Positions 26,427-35,637 are shown, counted from the first letter of the stretch. The stretch is DNA of 64,000 bases from Lentibacillus kapialis (GCF_014646635.1 NZ_BMNQ01000006.1:36061-100060), one strand, 5' to 3'. Notes: generated by a model from the letters alone, not told the origin. Numbers and translations are program-made.

Positions 26427-26648
26427 CTAAAGATCGAGATTGCTCAGCACATCTTTCAAATTGGCCATGTCCTCTTCTGTCAAAGTGACCCCTTTTCCCA
26501 TTTTTGATTTGTCAGGTGCCCAATCCCGCAAATCATATTTTGGATCACGTCCATTCCAGCTGACCAAATTCAATTCCTTTGTCCAGCCTTTAGGCGATTC
26601 AGATAGCTTAGCCACGTGTTCGATGATTTCATATTTGATATCAGCCAT
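26427..26648 (-). CDS. YdbC-family PC4-like ssDNA-binding protein
   Basis: A 73-aa protein with the PC4 fold of the bacterial YdbC family: KYEIIEHVAKLSESPKGWTKELNLVSWNG, then PKYDLRDWAP, MGKGVTLTEEDMANL. Lactococcal YdbC binds single-stranded DNA as a dimer. The ATG has GGAGGAG upstream. It lies 44 bp after the SDR gene on the same strand, so the two may be co-transcribed. Confidence 0.88.
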   Translation of the reverse strand: MADIKYEIIEHVAKLSESPKGWTKELNLVSWNGRDPKYDLRDWAPDKSKMGKGVTLTEEDMANLKDVLSNLDL

Positions 26649-26692
26649 ATTGACTCCTCCAGTAAATTATAAACTTCTCGTAACCATCATTT

Positions 26693-27292
26693 CTAATACA
26701 CTTCATAATTCTGGCCGTTCTGAGAACCTTCCACACTTTTAACATAAGCTCTCGCAACACGTTCTGCAGATACCGGCGTAAATCCGGCAAAAAGGTGTCC
26801 CAGTTTTTCCCATGATTCCTGAACAATATTGGGACTGACACAGTTTATTCGGATTCCGCGCGGCATTTCTATCGCTGCTGCTTTCACAAATGCTTTGACT
26901 CCGCCATTTGCCATGGCGGCTGAGGAACCCATGGGAATCGGATCATCCATCATGACACCGGTTGTCAGCGTGAAACTGCCACCGTTGTTCAGATATTCTC
27001 GACCAAGCAGCACCAGATTTATTTGGCCTTTCAGTTTGCTTTCCACCCCTTTTTCATTCAGTTCGGGTGTCAAATCGGAAACAGTCTTGAAATTTGCCCC
27101 TCCAGACGCATTAATAACAGCATCAATGTGACCAATCGATTTGTACATGGCAGTAATGCTATCCGGTGACATAATATCAACCTTAACATCCGCTCCATTT
27201 CTCCCTGCACGGAGAACTTCGTGACTCGGCTTCAAAGTCTCCACTACTTTTTGTCCGATGGTGCCACTTGCCCCTACTACCAGTATTCGCAT
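26693..27292 (-). CDS. Short-chain dehydrogenase/reductase
   Basis: A compact 199-aa SDR. The N-terminal NAD(P)-binding motif is VVGASGTIGQKV; the NNAG-equivalent is VINASGG. The usual YxxxK is not conventional: the candidate segment MANGGVKAFVKAA has Lys but no Tyr four residues before it, so the catalytic centre is atypical, as in some NmrA/YbjT-like relatives. It starts with ATG behind GGAG. Substrate unknown. Confidence 0.85.
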   Translation of the reverse strand: MRILVVGASGTIGQKVVETLKPSHEVLRAGRNGADVKVDIMSPDSITAMYKSIGHIDAVINASGGANFKTVSDLTPELNEKGVESKLKGQINLVLLGREYLNNGGSFTLTTGVMMDDPIPMGSSAAMANGGVKAFVKAAAIEMPRGIRINCVSPNIVQESWEKLGHLFAGFTPVSAERVARAYVKSVEGSQNGQNYEVY

Positions 27293-27317
27293 TCGAAAAG
27301 CATCTCCTTCCCTGTTA

Positions 27318-27932
27318 TCAGAAATAAAGTTTCATACTTCTTCTCCCACGCTTTTTTCCCTTTGGCGGCCAGTAGCCCCGTTCATAGATCCTGCCTTTTG
27401 ACATATGGCACTTCCTTAGAAATATATCCATCTTATCGGTTTCATATGTCTTAAAAGCCTTGATTAATATTTCAGCAGCAACTTTGGCATCCGCCAATGC
27501 ATGGTGATGCTCAAACTGAATGCCGTGATAAGATGCTACTGTGTTTAACTTATGATTTTTAAGCTTTGGCCAAACGATTCGTGAAATGTTCGCTGTACAC
27601 AGATAATCCATTTCAGGGTATATCAGATTAAATTGATTAAGTGTCTGGCGGATAACGCTCATATCGAAGCTGGCATTGTGGGCGACAGCCACACGATTTG
27701 ATAAATAATTGTTTAGCGTCGGCCATAATTCTGCAAACGTCGGAGCATCTGTCACATCATCTGCTGTAATACCGTGGATACTTGTGTTAAACGAGCTGAA
27801 ATGGGTGAACGGATTTATCAAACTGTAATATTCATCAACAATCTCACTTCCATCCACAACAGCAAGACCAACCGCACACGGACTGCTGCGTTTTTCATTT
27901 GCTGTTTCAAAGTCAATCGATACAAACTGCAT
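27318..27932 (-). CDS. DnaQ-like 3'-5' exonuclease
   Basis: A 204-aa DEDDh exonuclease of the DNA polymerase III epsilon type. ExoI FVSIDFETAN, ExoII AVAHNASFDMSVI and ExoIII HHALADAKVAAEI are complete. About 30 basic/aromatic residues follow the domain (WPPKGKKRGRRS), possibly for nucleic-acid binding. The start at 27930-27932 is set by GGGGG seven bases upstream; an ATG two codons earlier is too close to it. It lies 25 bp before the SDR gene on the same strand. Confidence 0.9.
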   Translation of the reverse strand: MQFVSIDFETANEKRSSPCAVGLAVVDGSEIVDEYYSLINPFTHFSSFNTSIHGITADDVTDAPTFAELWPTLNNYLSNRVAVAHNASFDMSVIRQTLNQFNLIYPEMDYLCTANISRIVWPKLKNHKLNTVASYHGIQFEHHHALADAKVAAEILIKAFKTYETDKMDIFLRKCHMSKGRIYERGYWPPKGKKRGRRSMKLYF

Positions 27933-28038
27933 GCTCATTCCCCCATTCCAAGTGATAATACGAAAAACCAAAGCAAAACGTTTCAAGTTTTTTATAGCCA
28001 CAGACATGTTCCCGTCACTTATAAATTTTTTAGATGCA

Positions 28039-28141
28039 CACTTTCTGACGTTATTAGAAAAACTCGGCATTCGCCTCGCCTTATAGCGAATGCCGAAGCT
28101 TTTCTTATAAGGTCATCCATATTTTATACTTTCTGACGTTA
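28039..28141 (-). repeat. Element B copy 5 (intact) plus the start of a second unit
   Basis: Full minus-strand unit 28052-28141 from the terminator of the MFS gene to TTTTTCTAA. It is followed at once by TAACGTCAGAAAG of another unit (28039-28053), suggesting that B can be tandem. The hairpin CGGCATTCGC / GCGAATGCCG is perfect. Confidence 0.9.
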
Positions 28142-28142
28142 C

Positions 28143-28190
28143 AAAAAAGGCCGCCGCCAGCCGAGCTGACGAGAGCCTTCCCTGTTACAA
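28143..28190 (-). terminator. Intrinsic terminator of the MFS exporter gene
   Basis: On the minus strand AAGGCTCTCG ... CGGCGGCCTTTTTTG with interior pairing, starting just after the stop codon and ending where element B begins. Confidence 0.7.
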
Positions 28191-28191
28191 G

Positions 28192-29610
28192 TTAAACGGT
28201 GTTTCTGCTATGTCTTGGGTTTTTTACAAAAAAGGCCATGAAAATCCCAACAACTGCAATAATGCCCGCAACTACAAATGATATGTTTGAGCCATGGACC
28301 AAACCTTGTTTCCCTTCTTCCGGAACCGCAGCATTGGACATAACCGTAACAAGCATTGCTGTACCGACTGCACCAGCCACCTGACGCATGGTGTTGTTCA
28401 TCGCCGTGCCATGCGGCATCATTTTGTTCGGTAATTCATTCAGACCAGCTGTTGTAATCGGCATCATGACCATAGCCACTCCGAACATCCGGACAGCATT
28501 CACCGTAGCAATGTAGGTAAATGTTGTTTCGGTCGTCAATACAGCCAGCATAAAGGTTGTCACAGAAACAATTGTCAGACCGATAATCGCCAGGTATTTG
28601 GCACCGAACTTATCAAATAACCTTCCTGTTATCGGACTCATAACCCCCATAATAGCTGCACCAGGCATCAGTGCCAGACCCGATTCAAGCGCACTGAAGC
28701 CAAGATAATCCTGCATCAGAATAGGTAAAACAGTCGCTGCGCCGATCATGGCCATAAAGACAATCATACCCAGCCCTGTTGCCAACGTGAACATCTTATA
28801 CTTAAAAATCCGAAATTCCAAAATCGGCTGTGGGAGCTTCAGTTGTCTGAGAATAAAGAATATCAGCGACACAGTACCTACCACCATGGATATCATCACT
28901 TGCGAACTGCCCCAGCCGTTCGCAGCCGAACCGGCGACACTGAATCCATACAGGAGACCGCCAAAACCGAATGTCGACAAAATAATTGACAAGACATCCA
29001 CTTTCGGGAACGTTCGCTCGGTGACGTTGCGCAGCAAAAAGTATGCAACGGCGATATCGATGACGATAATGGGGAAAACAACATAAAACAGGCTTCTCCA
29101 TGGAAAGTTTTCAACCAGATAACCGGATAATGTGGGTCCAATTGCCGGTGCAAAGGCTATGACCAGACCAAACATCCCCATCGCAGACCCCCGTTTTTCA
29201 ACAGGGTAAACAAGCATCAAAATTGTCTGCATTAGCGGCATGATAATCCCTGCTCCGGAAGCCTGGACAACCCTGCCCACCATAAGAATCGGAAAATTTG
29301 GTGCGAGTGCTGCTATGATAGTTCCAGCCCCAAATAGCCCCATCGCTGAAAGAAACAATCCTCTCGTTGTAAAACGGTTAATCAACAAGGCTGTTATTGG
29401 TATCATGATCCCATTAACGAGCATGAAAATGGACGTGAGCCATTGTGCTGTACTTTCTCCCAGATTCATATCCGCCATAATTTTTGGCAATGCTGTTGCC
29501 AATAACGTTTGATTCAATATAGCAACAAACGCCCCTGATATCAGCACAAGCATGAGCGTTGTCCGTTTAGCTTTAGTTAGTGGTTGTTGATGTTCCTGAT
29601 TCTCCGCCAT
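28192..29610 (-). CDS. MFS drug exporter, DHA2 (14-helix, EmrB/QacA) family
   Basis: A 472-aa polytopic protein with 14 predicted helices. The DHA2 motif C region is AFAPAIGPTLSGYLVENFPWRSLFYV; motif A-like GRVVQASGAGIIMP is seen. Proton-driven export of drugs or lipophilic compounds is expected (LmrB/Mdr-like). I begin at the ATG at 29608-29610 after AAGGA; the longer reading adds 18 residues without a ribosome site. Monocistronic, with its own terminator. No adjacent TetR or MarR regulator. Confidence 0.88.
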   Translation of the reverse strand: MAENQEHQQPLTKAKRTTLMLVLISGAFVAILNQTLLATALPKIMADMNLGESTAQWLTSIFMLVNGIMIPITALLINRFTTRGLFLSAMGLFGAGTIIAALAPNFPILMVGRVVQASGAGIIMPLMQTILMLVYPVEKRGSAMGMFGLVIAFAPAIGPTLSGYLVENFPWRSLFYVVFPIIVIDIAVAYFLLRNVTERTFPKVDVLSIILSTFGFGGLLYGFSVAGSAANGWGSSQVMISMVVGTVSLIFFILRQLKLPQPILEFRIFKYKMFTLATGLGMIVFMAMIGAATVLPILMQDYLGFSALESGLALMPGAAIMGVMSPITGRLFDKFGAKYLAIIGLTIVSVTTFMLAVLTTETTFTYIATVNAVRMFGVAMVMMPITTAGLNELPNKMMPHGTAMNNTMRQVAGAVGTAMLVTVMSNAAVPEEGKQGLVHGSNISFVVAGIIAVVGIFMAFFVKNPRHSRNTV

Positions 29611-29791
29611 CAATGATCCTTCTTTCTGTTTGATAAAAAATAGCCCCGCAATGAAGAGGGCCAATTTTTCCTAATGCATATTTACACAGTTTACCATAAT
29701 TTTTTTGAACATGAAACTATTTTATTTTGACACATTCATTGCTCTGTTAAACGACTTATCACTATTACCGAGTAAACCTGATGAATTTTAT

Positions 29792-29818
29792 GTTTCATAT
29801 CCGAAAGTATCAGGGAAT
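29792..29818 (+). promoter_or_regulatory. Probable SigB promoter of the general stress gene
   Basis: GTTTCA and GGGAAT separated by 15 bp match the SigB consensus GTTTAA-N13-15-GGGTAT. It ends 37 bp before the TTG start of a YflT-type stress protein, a class known to be SigB-dependent. Confidence 0.65.
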
Positions 29819-29855
29819 ATATATTATATACTTTTTCAAAATGGAGGTGTTCCAA

Positions 29856-30278
29856 TTGGCAGAGGAAGTTTATGGACCATTTTCGTCAATCGAAGAAGCA
29901 GTAAAAACGGTCAACATTCTGGAATTGGAAGGCTACTTCAAAGAAAATATCACCATTTTTTCCCACGGAAAATATGCCGATAAACTGAATGAGAATGCTG
30001 ATGTCGCTATTACAAGCACAGAAACTGCCAAGAATCGTGAACAGTCGTTCCTGGACAAAGTCTCCAAGGTTATTTTCAATGGTGTTAAGGAAACATCGGA
30101 CATTTACGAAGAATTGATAAACAAAGGTCTATCCGAAAAACAAGCTGCACAGCACGCCGAACAGATTAAGTCCGGAAAAATCTTAATAACGTCAAACAGA
30201 GCTCTAAAAATGGGCAATGACCCCACACAAGAAACGGATGAACAGAAAATGAAGGAAAGCATCAACCATGTAGAGTAG
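29856..30278 (+). CDS. General stress protein, YflT (heat-induced stress) domain
   Basis: A 140-aa soluble protein. The first 65 residues are the YflT domain (YGPFSSIEEAVKTVNILELEGY..ENITIFSH with the typical alternating strand-helix pattern). The C-terminal half is helical and polar, with LINKGLSEKQAAQHAEQIKSG, and may regulate or oligomerise. The start is TTG at 29856 after GGAGG. Preceded by a SigB-like promoter and followed by a strong terminator and element B: a single-gene unit. The molecular role of the family is not known. Confidence 0.88.
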   Translation: MAEEVYGPFSSIEEAVKTVNILELEGYFKENITIFSHGKYADKLNENADVAITSTETAKNREQSFLDKVSKVIFNGVKETSDIYEELINKGLSEKQAAQHAEQIKSGKILITSNRALKMGNDPTQETDEQKMKESINHVE

Positions 30279-30311
30279 TAGTTCAATTTTTAAACTTATA
30301 CAGGAATTTGT

Positions 30312-30341
30312 GGTAATCGGTATTACCGATTACCTTTATTC
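30312..30341 (+). terminator. Intrinsic terminator of the general stress gene
   Basis: GGTAATCGGT / ACCGATTACC stem, loop ATT, then TTTATTC; element B begins at the next base. Confidence 0.85.
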
Positions 30342-30418
30342 TAACGTCATAAAGTATAAATTATAAGAAAAATTTCGGCACGCGCTATAAGATGAAGCGA
30401 ATGCCGATTTTTTCTAAT
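30342..30418 (+). repeat. Element B copy 6 (10-bp leader deletion)
   Basis: TAACGTCATAAAGTATAAAT then a jump over GGATGACCTT, hairpin TCGGCACGCGC / GCGAATGCCGA and TTTTTTCTAA. Fused directly to the preceding terminator. Confidence 0.85.
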
Positions 30419-30534
30419 GTCAAACGCATCCGAACGTGGCTCTTGTCCACCTATTTCATGGAGCAAAGTGCACAGTCATTTATTTGGAACCAGTTTGTCT
30501 GCAGGATATAATAAAAGAAAAAGGACTGTTACAT

Positions 30535-31311
30535 ATGTGTCTGATCAATTTTCACTTTCAAAATCATCCGGATTACAAATTAATCATCGCTGCTAACCGG
30601 GATGAATTTTATAAACGTCCAACTGCTCCCGCTCAGTTTTGGGAGGACAATCCTGATATCCTCGCGGGAAGAGATCTGGTTGGAATGGGCACCTGGCTGG
30701 GAGTTACGAAGGATGGCCGGATTGCAGCATTGACCAACTATCGGGATCCGAGTGAATTCCGGCAGCACAAGAAATCACGCGGAAACATTGTGAAAGACTA
30801 TTTAGAAAGCAGTTTGCCGGCAGCTGACTTTTTAACCGGACTGCAGAAAGAAAAAAATACATATGCCGGGTTTAATTTCATTGCAGGAAGGCCGGAACGA
30901 TTATACTATTACAGCAATGTTCAAAATGACATAGCGTTGATTCCAAAAGGCACTCATGGATTAAGCAATGAATTTCTTGACACCCCATGGCCAAAAGTCG
31001 TAAAAGGAAAAGAGCGGCTTGCAGCTTATGTAAGACAACATGCAACCATTGAGATTGATCCGCTCTTTGACATTATATCCGACGTCGAACAAGCCCCGGA
31101 TGAACATCTGCCGGACACGGGAATCGGTCTGAACCTTGAACGGAAACTGTCACCCCTGTTTATCAAAACACCGGAATATGGAACCCGCTGCTCAACGGTT
31201 CTTCTGGTTGATCGGCATAATAAGGTGACATTCGTGGAACGGCGATTCAATAAAGGTTTATTTGATAACGAGAGCCGGTTTATTATCCAGTTAAATGGGG
31301 CGACAATTTAG
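30535..31311 (+). CDS. NRDE/TANGO2-family protein
   Basis: A 258-aa protein of the NRDE family. It begins at the hallmark Cys: MCLINFHF; then LIIAANRDEFYKRPTAP with the NRDE motif, GGRD-like LAGRDLVGMGTWLGV, and GLSNEFLDTPWPK. The N-terminal Cys suggests an Ntn-hydrolase-like fold. Relatives range from bacteria to human TANGO2, with proposed links to heme or lipid metabolism; the activity is unknown. The ATG at 30535 is preceded by AAGGA; longer readings upstream lose the family N-terminus. Confidence 0.88.
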   Translation: MCLINFHFQNHPDYKLIIAANRDEFYKRPTAPAQFWEDNPDILAGRDLVGMGTWLGVTKDGRIAALTNYRDPSEFRQHKKSRGNIVKDYLESSLPAADFLTGLQKEKNTYAGFNFIAGRPERLYYYSNVQNDIALIPKGTHGLSNEFLDTPWPKVVKGKERLAAYVRQHATIEIDPLFDIISDVEQAPDEHLPDTGIGLNLERKLSPLFIKTPEYGTRCSTVLLVDRHNKVTFVERRFNKGLFDNESRFIIQLNGATI

Positions 31312-31404
31312 TGCTGACTCTAAGGAAATGGGTCAATGGGCACTAATCCGCGGCAAACATAAACGAGCGAACGGCATCACAGTGCTGTTCGCTCGTTTAC
31401 TTCC

Positions 31405-32889
31405 TTATTCTTCTCTTTTCCGAATTTTTCGGATTTCATCAGCAACAAACTGCACCTGCGTACCGACGACAACCTGAATATTGTGCTTGCCGACAACATT
31501 GACCCCCGGTACACCGGTTGCTTTAATTTTAGCCTGATCGACTTTATCCATATCGTCCACTTCAAGTCTCAGACGGGATACACAATTATCAACTGTCTTG
31601 ACGTTTTCATCACCACCAAGACCTTCATAAATTTTCTCAGCCATCACAGCTGTTTCGTCTTTTTCGGCTGTTGGAGCATCTCCGGCTGTGCCCTCGTCAT
31701 CTGCTGTCACTGTCGCCTCACCTTCCCGTATGTCTTCATCACTCTCGCGACCTGGTGTTTTCATGTCGAATTTCACAATCAAAAATCGGAATACGAAATA
31801 GTAAATAACAGCAAATATTAATCCTTGTACTATCAGCATGAGTGGCTGATTGGCTATAGGAACACCCAAACTAAGCGTATAGTCCACCAAACCAGCACTG
31901 AAGCTAAATCCTGCTGTCCATTGGAACATCGCAGCAATCGCGAGTGAAAGTCCTGTCAATGCTGCGTGTACCACATAAAGTGCGGGAGCCAGGAACATGA
32001 ATGAGAATTCAAGCGGCTCTGTTACGCCGGTAAAGAAGGATGCAAAACCAGCAGCCATTAACAGGGATGCAGCATGTTTTTTACGTTTTGTTTTGGCTGT
32101 ATGATACATTGCCAATGCCGCTGCAGGCAAACCGAACATCATAATAGGGAAGAAACCTGCTAAATAACGTCCGGTAACACCTTTTTCACCTTCACTTGCC
32201 CAGAAGCTGGCGATGTCATTGATACCCGCAACATCAAACCAGAAAACATTATTCAATGCATGGTGGAGACCAGTTGGGATTAGCAAACGGTTAAAGAAGC
32301 CATATAAGCCGGCACCAATGGCATCCAGACTAACAATTGCTTCACCAAATGAAACCAGCGCGTCATATACAATTGGCCATACAAAGAACAGAGCAATCGA
32401 AACAACCATCATGGACGCTGCACTCATAATTGGCACTAATCGTTTTCCGCTGAAAAAAGCAAATGCATCCGGTAATTTCACATGACTGAACCTATTGTAC
32501 ATAATCGATGCAACAATACCGGAAAGAATACCGATAAATACGTTTTCGATATTTTCAAAAGCACTATTTACCGCACTTTCCTCAACACCCTGAAGAGCGG
32601 CAACCCCGCTTACACTTAGCACAGTTGTTGCAACCAGCCAGGCTACAAGACCACTTAAAGCGGCAGCACCGTCCTGTTCCTTAGACATCCCGATTGCAAC
32701 ACCAACTGCAAACAGAACGCCAAGATGACTTAAAATAGCGTCACCACCGCTTGTAAGATAATTTGCGATGACGTTGTTTTCATCAGCATTAAGTATCCAG
32801 TTCCCGATACCCATCAGAATCGCCGCAGCCGGCAGTACCGCAACCGGCAACATCAAAGAGCGGCCAAGATTCTGCAAATATTTCATCAT
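31405..32889 (-). CDS. PTS EIICB component, N-acetylglucosamine/glucose type
   Basis: A 494-aa sugar permease with fused EIIB. EIIC occupies about residues 1-365 (ten or so helices; GFFNRLLIPTGLHHALNNVFWF near residue 195 and GVTEPLEFSFMFLAP near 290, both diagnostic of the glucose/GlcNAc superfamily). EIIB is at the C-terminus with the phosphorylated Cys in VDNCVSRLRLEV. Overall it is closest in my judgement to NagE/NagP; PtsG-type glucose use cannot be excluded. No EIIA is fused; it is encoded two genes upstream. The ATG at 32887-32889 follows GGGGG. Confidence 0.9.
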   Translation of the reverse strand: MMKYLQNLGRSLMLPVAVLPAAAILMGIGNWILNADENNVIANYLTSGGDAILSHLGVLFAVGVAIGMSKEQDGAAALSGLVAWLVATTVLSVSGVAALQGVEESAVNSAFENIENVFIGILSGIVASIMYNRFSHVKLPDAFAFFSGKRLVPIMSAASMMVVSIALFFVWPIVYDALVSFGEAIVSLDAIGAGLYGFFNRLLIPTGLHHALNNVFWFDVAGINDIASFWASEGEKGVTGRYLAGFFPIMMFGLPAAALAMYHTAKTKRKKHAASLLMAAGFASFFTGVTEPLEFSFMFLAPALYVVHAALTGLSLAIAAMFQWTAGFSFSAGLVDYTLSLGVPIANQPLMLIVQGLIFAVIYYFVFRFLIVKFDMKTPGRESDEDIREGEATVTADDEGTAGDAPTAEKDETAVMAEKIYEGLGGDENVKTVDNCVSRLRLEVDDMDKVDQAKIKATGVPGVNVVGKHNIQVVVGTQVQFVADEIRKIRKREE

Positions 32890-32973
32890 TGTTTTTCCCC
32901 CTTTATTTTTCGCTCCAGCTATATAATGCCAGTGAATTCGATTACAAAATAAATCACAAACCATAACTTCTCT

Positions 32974-33792
32974 TTAGTGTGTTCTTAATCGTTCGATATG
33001 AAGTGTAATGTAACCTAACTCTTCTTCTGGTAAATGAATGTTATAAGATCTTGATGCTTCTTCTGCCAACTGTCTGGCACATTGGTAAGAAACGCCGTAT
33101 TTATGCTTGATCATTTCAAACATATCTCTATCCATGACATGACTGTTTTGATGCTTGGCCCGTGTTAAGGCAAACTGCAAATGTGTGACCAGCCGTTCAT
33201 AGGAAATATCAGCCTCATCCATTCTAATGTTCAGATACTCCTTAATCCGCTTCACCATTGTCTGCACGATAGTCGTCTGCCGAACCGTTTCGTGAATATC
33301 ACCCCCTTGAACTTTCATTGTATGAACGTACAGGGCAATGAACGCCGCTTCATCCACAGGCATTTCAACACCGATTACATTCTTGATGCGTTCGATCGCC
33401 CACAATCCGATATCAAACTCTTGCCGGTATAACACTTTAATTTCCCGTAGCAATGCGTTTTTCAGCTGAATGCCATTTTGTTCACGTTCAATAGCAAACG
33501 AAATATGATCAGCCAGCTGTACCCGAATATGTTCACTCAGTTCAGTCCCGAGTTGTTCCTCGGCATGCATAATAATATCCTCAGACAGGATAAAATGTTC
33601 TTCCGGGATCCGGAGCAGTAACTGCTGTAGTTTTTCGTTTTCTCGTAAGACGAACAATTTCTCGATCTTCTGCGCATTTATAACGTCGTTTTTTTGCTTA
33701 TTAAAACCGAGGCCCGACCCGATCGCTATCTTTTCTTCATTATTATCCGTCACAATGACAGCATTATTATTCAATATCTTCCTGATCTTCAT
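32974..33792 (-). CDS. BglG/LicT/GlcT-family transcription antiterminator
   Basis: A 272-aa RNA-binding antiterminator. The N-terminal CAT domain (about 1-55) starts KIRKILNNNAVIV and binds the RAT hairpin; two PRD domains follow (about 70-165 and 175-272), with the regulatory His in EHIRVQLADHISFAIERE and ALYVHTMK, and in THLQFAL and YITLHIERL. It should be controlled by phosphorylation from the neighbouring PTS. A RAT/terminator is present in the leader of EIIA. It begins 26 bp after EIIA and ends 84 bp before EIICB, an arrangement that puts it inside the operon it controls. Confidence 0.92.
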   Translation of the reverse strand: MKIRKILNNNAVIVTDNNEEKIAIGSGLGFNKQKNDVINAQKIEKLFVLRENEKLQQLLLRIPEEHFILSEDIIMHAEEQLGTELSEHIRVQLADHISFAIEREQNGIQLKNALLREIKVLYRQEFDIGLWAIERIKNVIGVEMPVDEAAFIALYVHTMKVQGGDIHETVRQTTIVQTMVKRIKEYLNIRMDEADISYERLVTHLQFALTRAKHQNSHVMDRDMFEMIKHKYGVSYQCARQLAEEASRSYNIHLPEEELGYITLHIERLRTH

Positions 33793-33818
33793 CAGAAAGC
33801 ACCCCTTTCACATAGCGA

Positions 33819-34313
33819 TCATTTATCCGACCCGGTAATAATCACGGTTTCACCTGCCTTGCCTTCTTGTGCATCCGTTGTCGCGTATTGTTTCCCGGTT
33901 TCCTGAGCATTTGTGATGACAATTGGTGTTACATCACTTGAAGCGTTCTCCCGCACATATTCCAGGTCAAATTCCATAAGCGGTTGACCGACAGACACGT
34001 TGTCACCTGTACTCACCGATATGGTGAAACCTTTGCCTTCCAGCGACACTGTTTCAAGTCCGATATGCACCAACACCTCAGTGCCATCATTTGCGCGCAA
34101 TCCAATCGCATGCTTCGTTTCCGGGATTTGGATGACTTCCCCTTCAACCGGTGCATAAACTTTACCCTCTGATGGTTTGACAGCAATACCATCTCCCATC
34201 ATTTTTTGACTGAAGACCGGATCAGGCACCTCCTCAAGCTGAACGATTTTTCCATTAACCGGTGTATATATTTCCGTTTTCGAATCACCTTTTTTGAATA
34301 AGTTTTTAAACAT
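33819..34313 (-). CDS. PTS EIIA-Glc-type phosphocarrier
   Basis: A 164-aa EIIA of the glucose superfamily. Active-site histidines are in ETKHAIGLRA and VLVHIGLETV; the latter accepts phosphate from HPr. It has an N-terminal tail (FKNLFKKGDSK) like free-standing EIIA-Glc. Domain order matches glucose-family EIIA, with the nucleotide-independent beta-sandwich and no membrane part. The ATG at 34311-34313 has AAGGGAG about ten bases before it. It is the first gene of a three-gene PTS operon and supplies phosphate to the EIICB. Confidence 0.92.
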   Translation of the reverse strand: MFKNLFKKGDSKTEIYTPVNGKIVQLEEVPDPVFSQKMMGDGIAVKPSEGKVYAPVEGEVIQIPETKHAIGLRANDGTEVLVHIGLETVSLEGKGFTISVSTGDNVSVGQPLMEFDLEYVRENASSDVTPIVITNAQETGKQYATTDAQEGKAGETVIITGSDK

Positions 34314-34375
34314 GAATGTTGCACTCCCTTCCGATGAATGACTTTCTGCATGTGTATTATGCACCAAACGTTGCC

Positions 34376-34451
34376 AAATAAAAAGGCATGGCGGTATAAA
34401 GGGATCGGTGCCACCTTTTTAAATACCACCATGCCTGATCAAGTCAGTAAC
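34376..34451 (-). promoter_or_regulatory. RAT antiterminator overlapping an intrinsic terminator, PTS leader
   Basis: Terminator: AGGCATGGTGGTAT / ATACCGCCATGCCT (13 of 14 paired) plus TTTTTATTT on the minus strand. RAT-like sequence upstream: GTTACTG (34445-34451) and CAGGCAT (34431-34437), spaced as in LicT/SacY-type RATs; the second half is part of the terminator's 5' arm, so the two folds are exclusive. Confidence 0.7.
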
Positions 34452-34482
34452 ATGTGATGCCTATTCATTTAAAACTATCTTC

Positions 34483-34511
34483 ATCTTATCATCTTAAAGT
34501 ACGAAAAACAA
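34483..34511 (-). promoter_or_regulatory. Probable promoter of the PTS operon
   Basis: TTGTTT and TAAGAT with a 17-bp spacer on the minus strand, about 35 bp before the RAT. Confidence 0.5.
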
Positions 34512-34671
34512 CATATAGATATGCGGCCAGTGAACCAGAAACTTTCACCCAGATTATGAATCTTTATGCCTGTTTTTTCAGGTAATTTATCCTGTTTTCA
34601 ATAAAATCCCTTCGAAAATGGAATTTTTAGATTATAATGAAAGCAACTGATAGTTTAGGAGGGGAATTATA

Positions 34672-35637
34672 ATGGCAAAAATGAATCTGATCCCTTATAA
34701 GGTGGAAGCAATTGAAGATACTGCTAAAGAAATCCCTCAAGGCGTTCAGATGATTCAGGCTCCGGACGTATGGAAGCAAGCCGATAAAGGAAGCGGCAAC
34801 GTTATTGCTATCATTGACACGGGCTGTGACACGGATCACCCCGATTTAGCCGGGCAAGTAATTGATGGCAAAAATTTCACGGGTGATGGTGATGATACAG
34901 ATTATGACGACGAAAATGGTCATGGCACTCATGTTGCGGGGACAGCTGCGGCCACAGCAAGTGAGGACGGAATAACAGGAGTTGCACCAAATGTCAAATT
35001 GTTGATTGTTAAAGTGCTTGACAGTAACGGAAGCGGTGACTATCAATGGATTATTGACGGCATCAAATATGCAACTGACTGGGAAGGCCCAAATGGTGAA
35101 AAAGTGCGTGCAATTTCTATGTCTCTCGGTGGTCCGAAAGATGTTCCGGAATTATACGAAGCCGTCAAACGAGCAATTGATTCCGGCATCCCGGTTGTTT
35201 GCGCTGCCGGAAATGAAGGAGACGATCGGCCGGAAACGGATGAGTATGCCTTTCCGGGAGCTTATAATGAAGTCATTCAGGTCGGCGCTATCAATTATAA
35301 TCGCGAAATCGCCCCATTCAGCAATACGAATAACGAAATTGATATCGTCGCTCCCGGCGTAGATATCCTGTCGACTTACACAGAGCAAAAATACGCGCGG
35401 CTTTCCGGAACATCAATGTCAGCACCGCATGTATCTGGTGCACTTGCCCTGGTCACAAGCATCGCCGAAACACAATTCGACCGGAAACTGACAGAAGGAG
35501 AACTATACGCGCAGCTTGTCAAGCGTACAGTTCCATTGGGTTATCCCAAATCAGCTGAAGGAAATGGACTGATCGCACTCGATATACTGAATCGATTTGA
35601 AAAATTGTTTCAGTCATTTAATACGTTTTTTAAATAA
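34672..35637 (+). CDS. ispA: Intracellular subtilisin-like serine protease
   Basis: A 321-aa S8 peptidase without signal peptide. The N-terminus carries LIPYKVEAI, the LIPY-type inhibitory extension of intracellular subtilisins that is clipped off for activation. The catalytic triad is Asp in IIDTGCDTDHPDL, His in GHGTHVAGT and Ser in GTSMSAPH. It functions in cytoplasmic protein turnover, mostly in stationary phase. Starts with ATG after GGAGG and has its own terminator. Confidence 0.95.
   Translation: MAKMNLIPYKVEAIEDTAKEIPQGVQMIQAPDVWKQADKGSGNVIAIIDTGCDTDHPDLAGQVIDGKNFTGDGDDTDYDDENGHGTHVAGTAAATASEDGITGVAPNVKLLIVKVLDSNGSGDYQWIIDGIKYATDWEGPNGEKVRAISMSLGGPKDVPELYEAVKRAIDSGIPVVCAAGNEGDDRPETDEYAFPGAYNEVIQVGAINYNREIAPFSNTNNEIDIVAPGVDILSTYTEQKYARLSGTSMSAPHVSGALALVTSIAETQFDRKLTEGELYAQLVKRTVPLGYPKSAEGNGLIALDILNRFEKLFQSFNTFFK

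Noticed and set aside
34846..35046. Antisense frames inside ispA, odhA, queG and other genes
   Set aside because: Shadow frames opposite well-recognised genes, without ribosome sites or family features.
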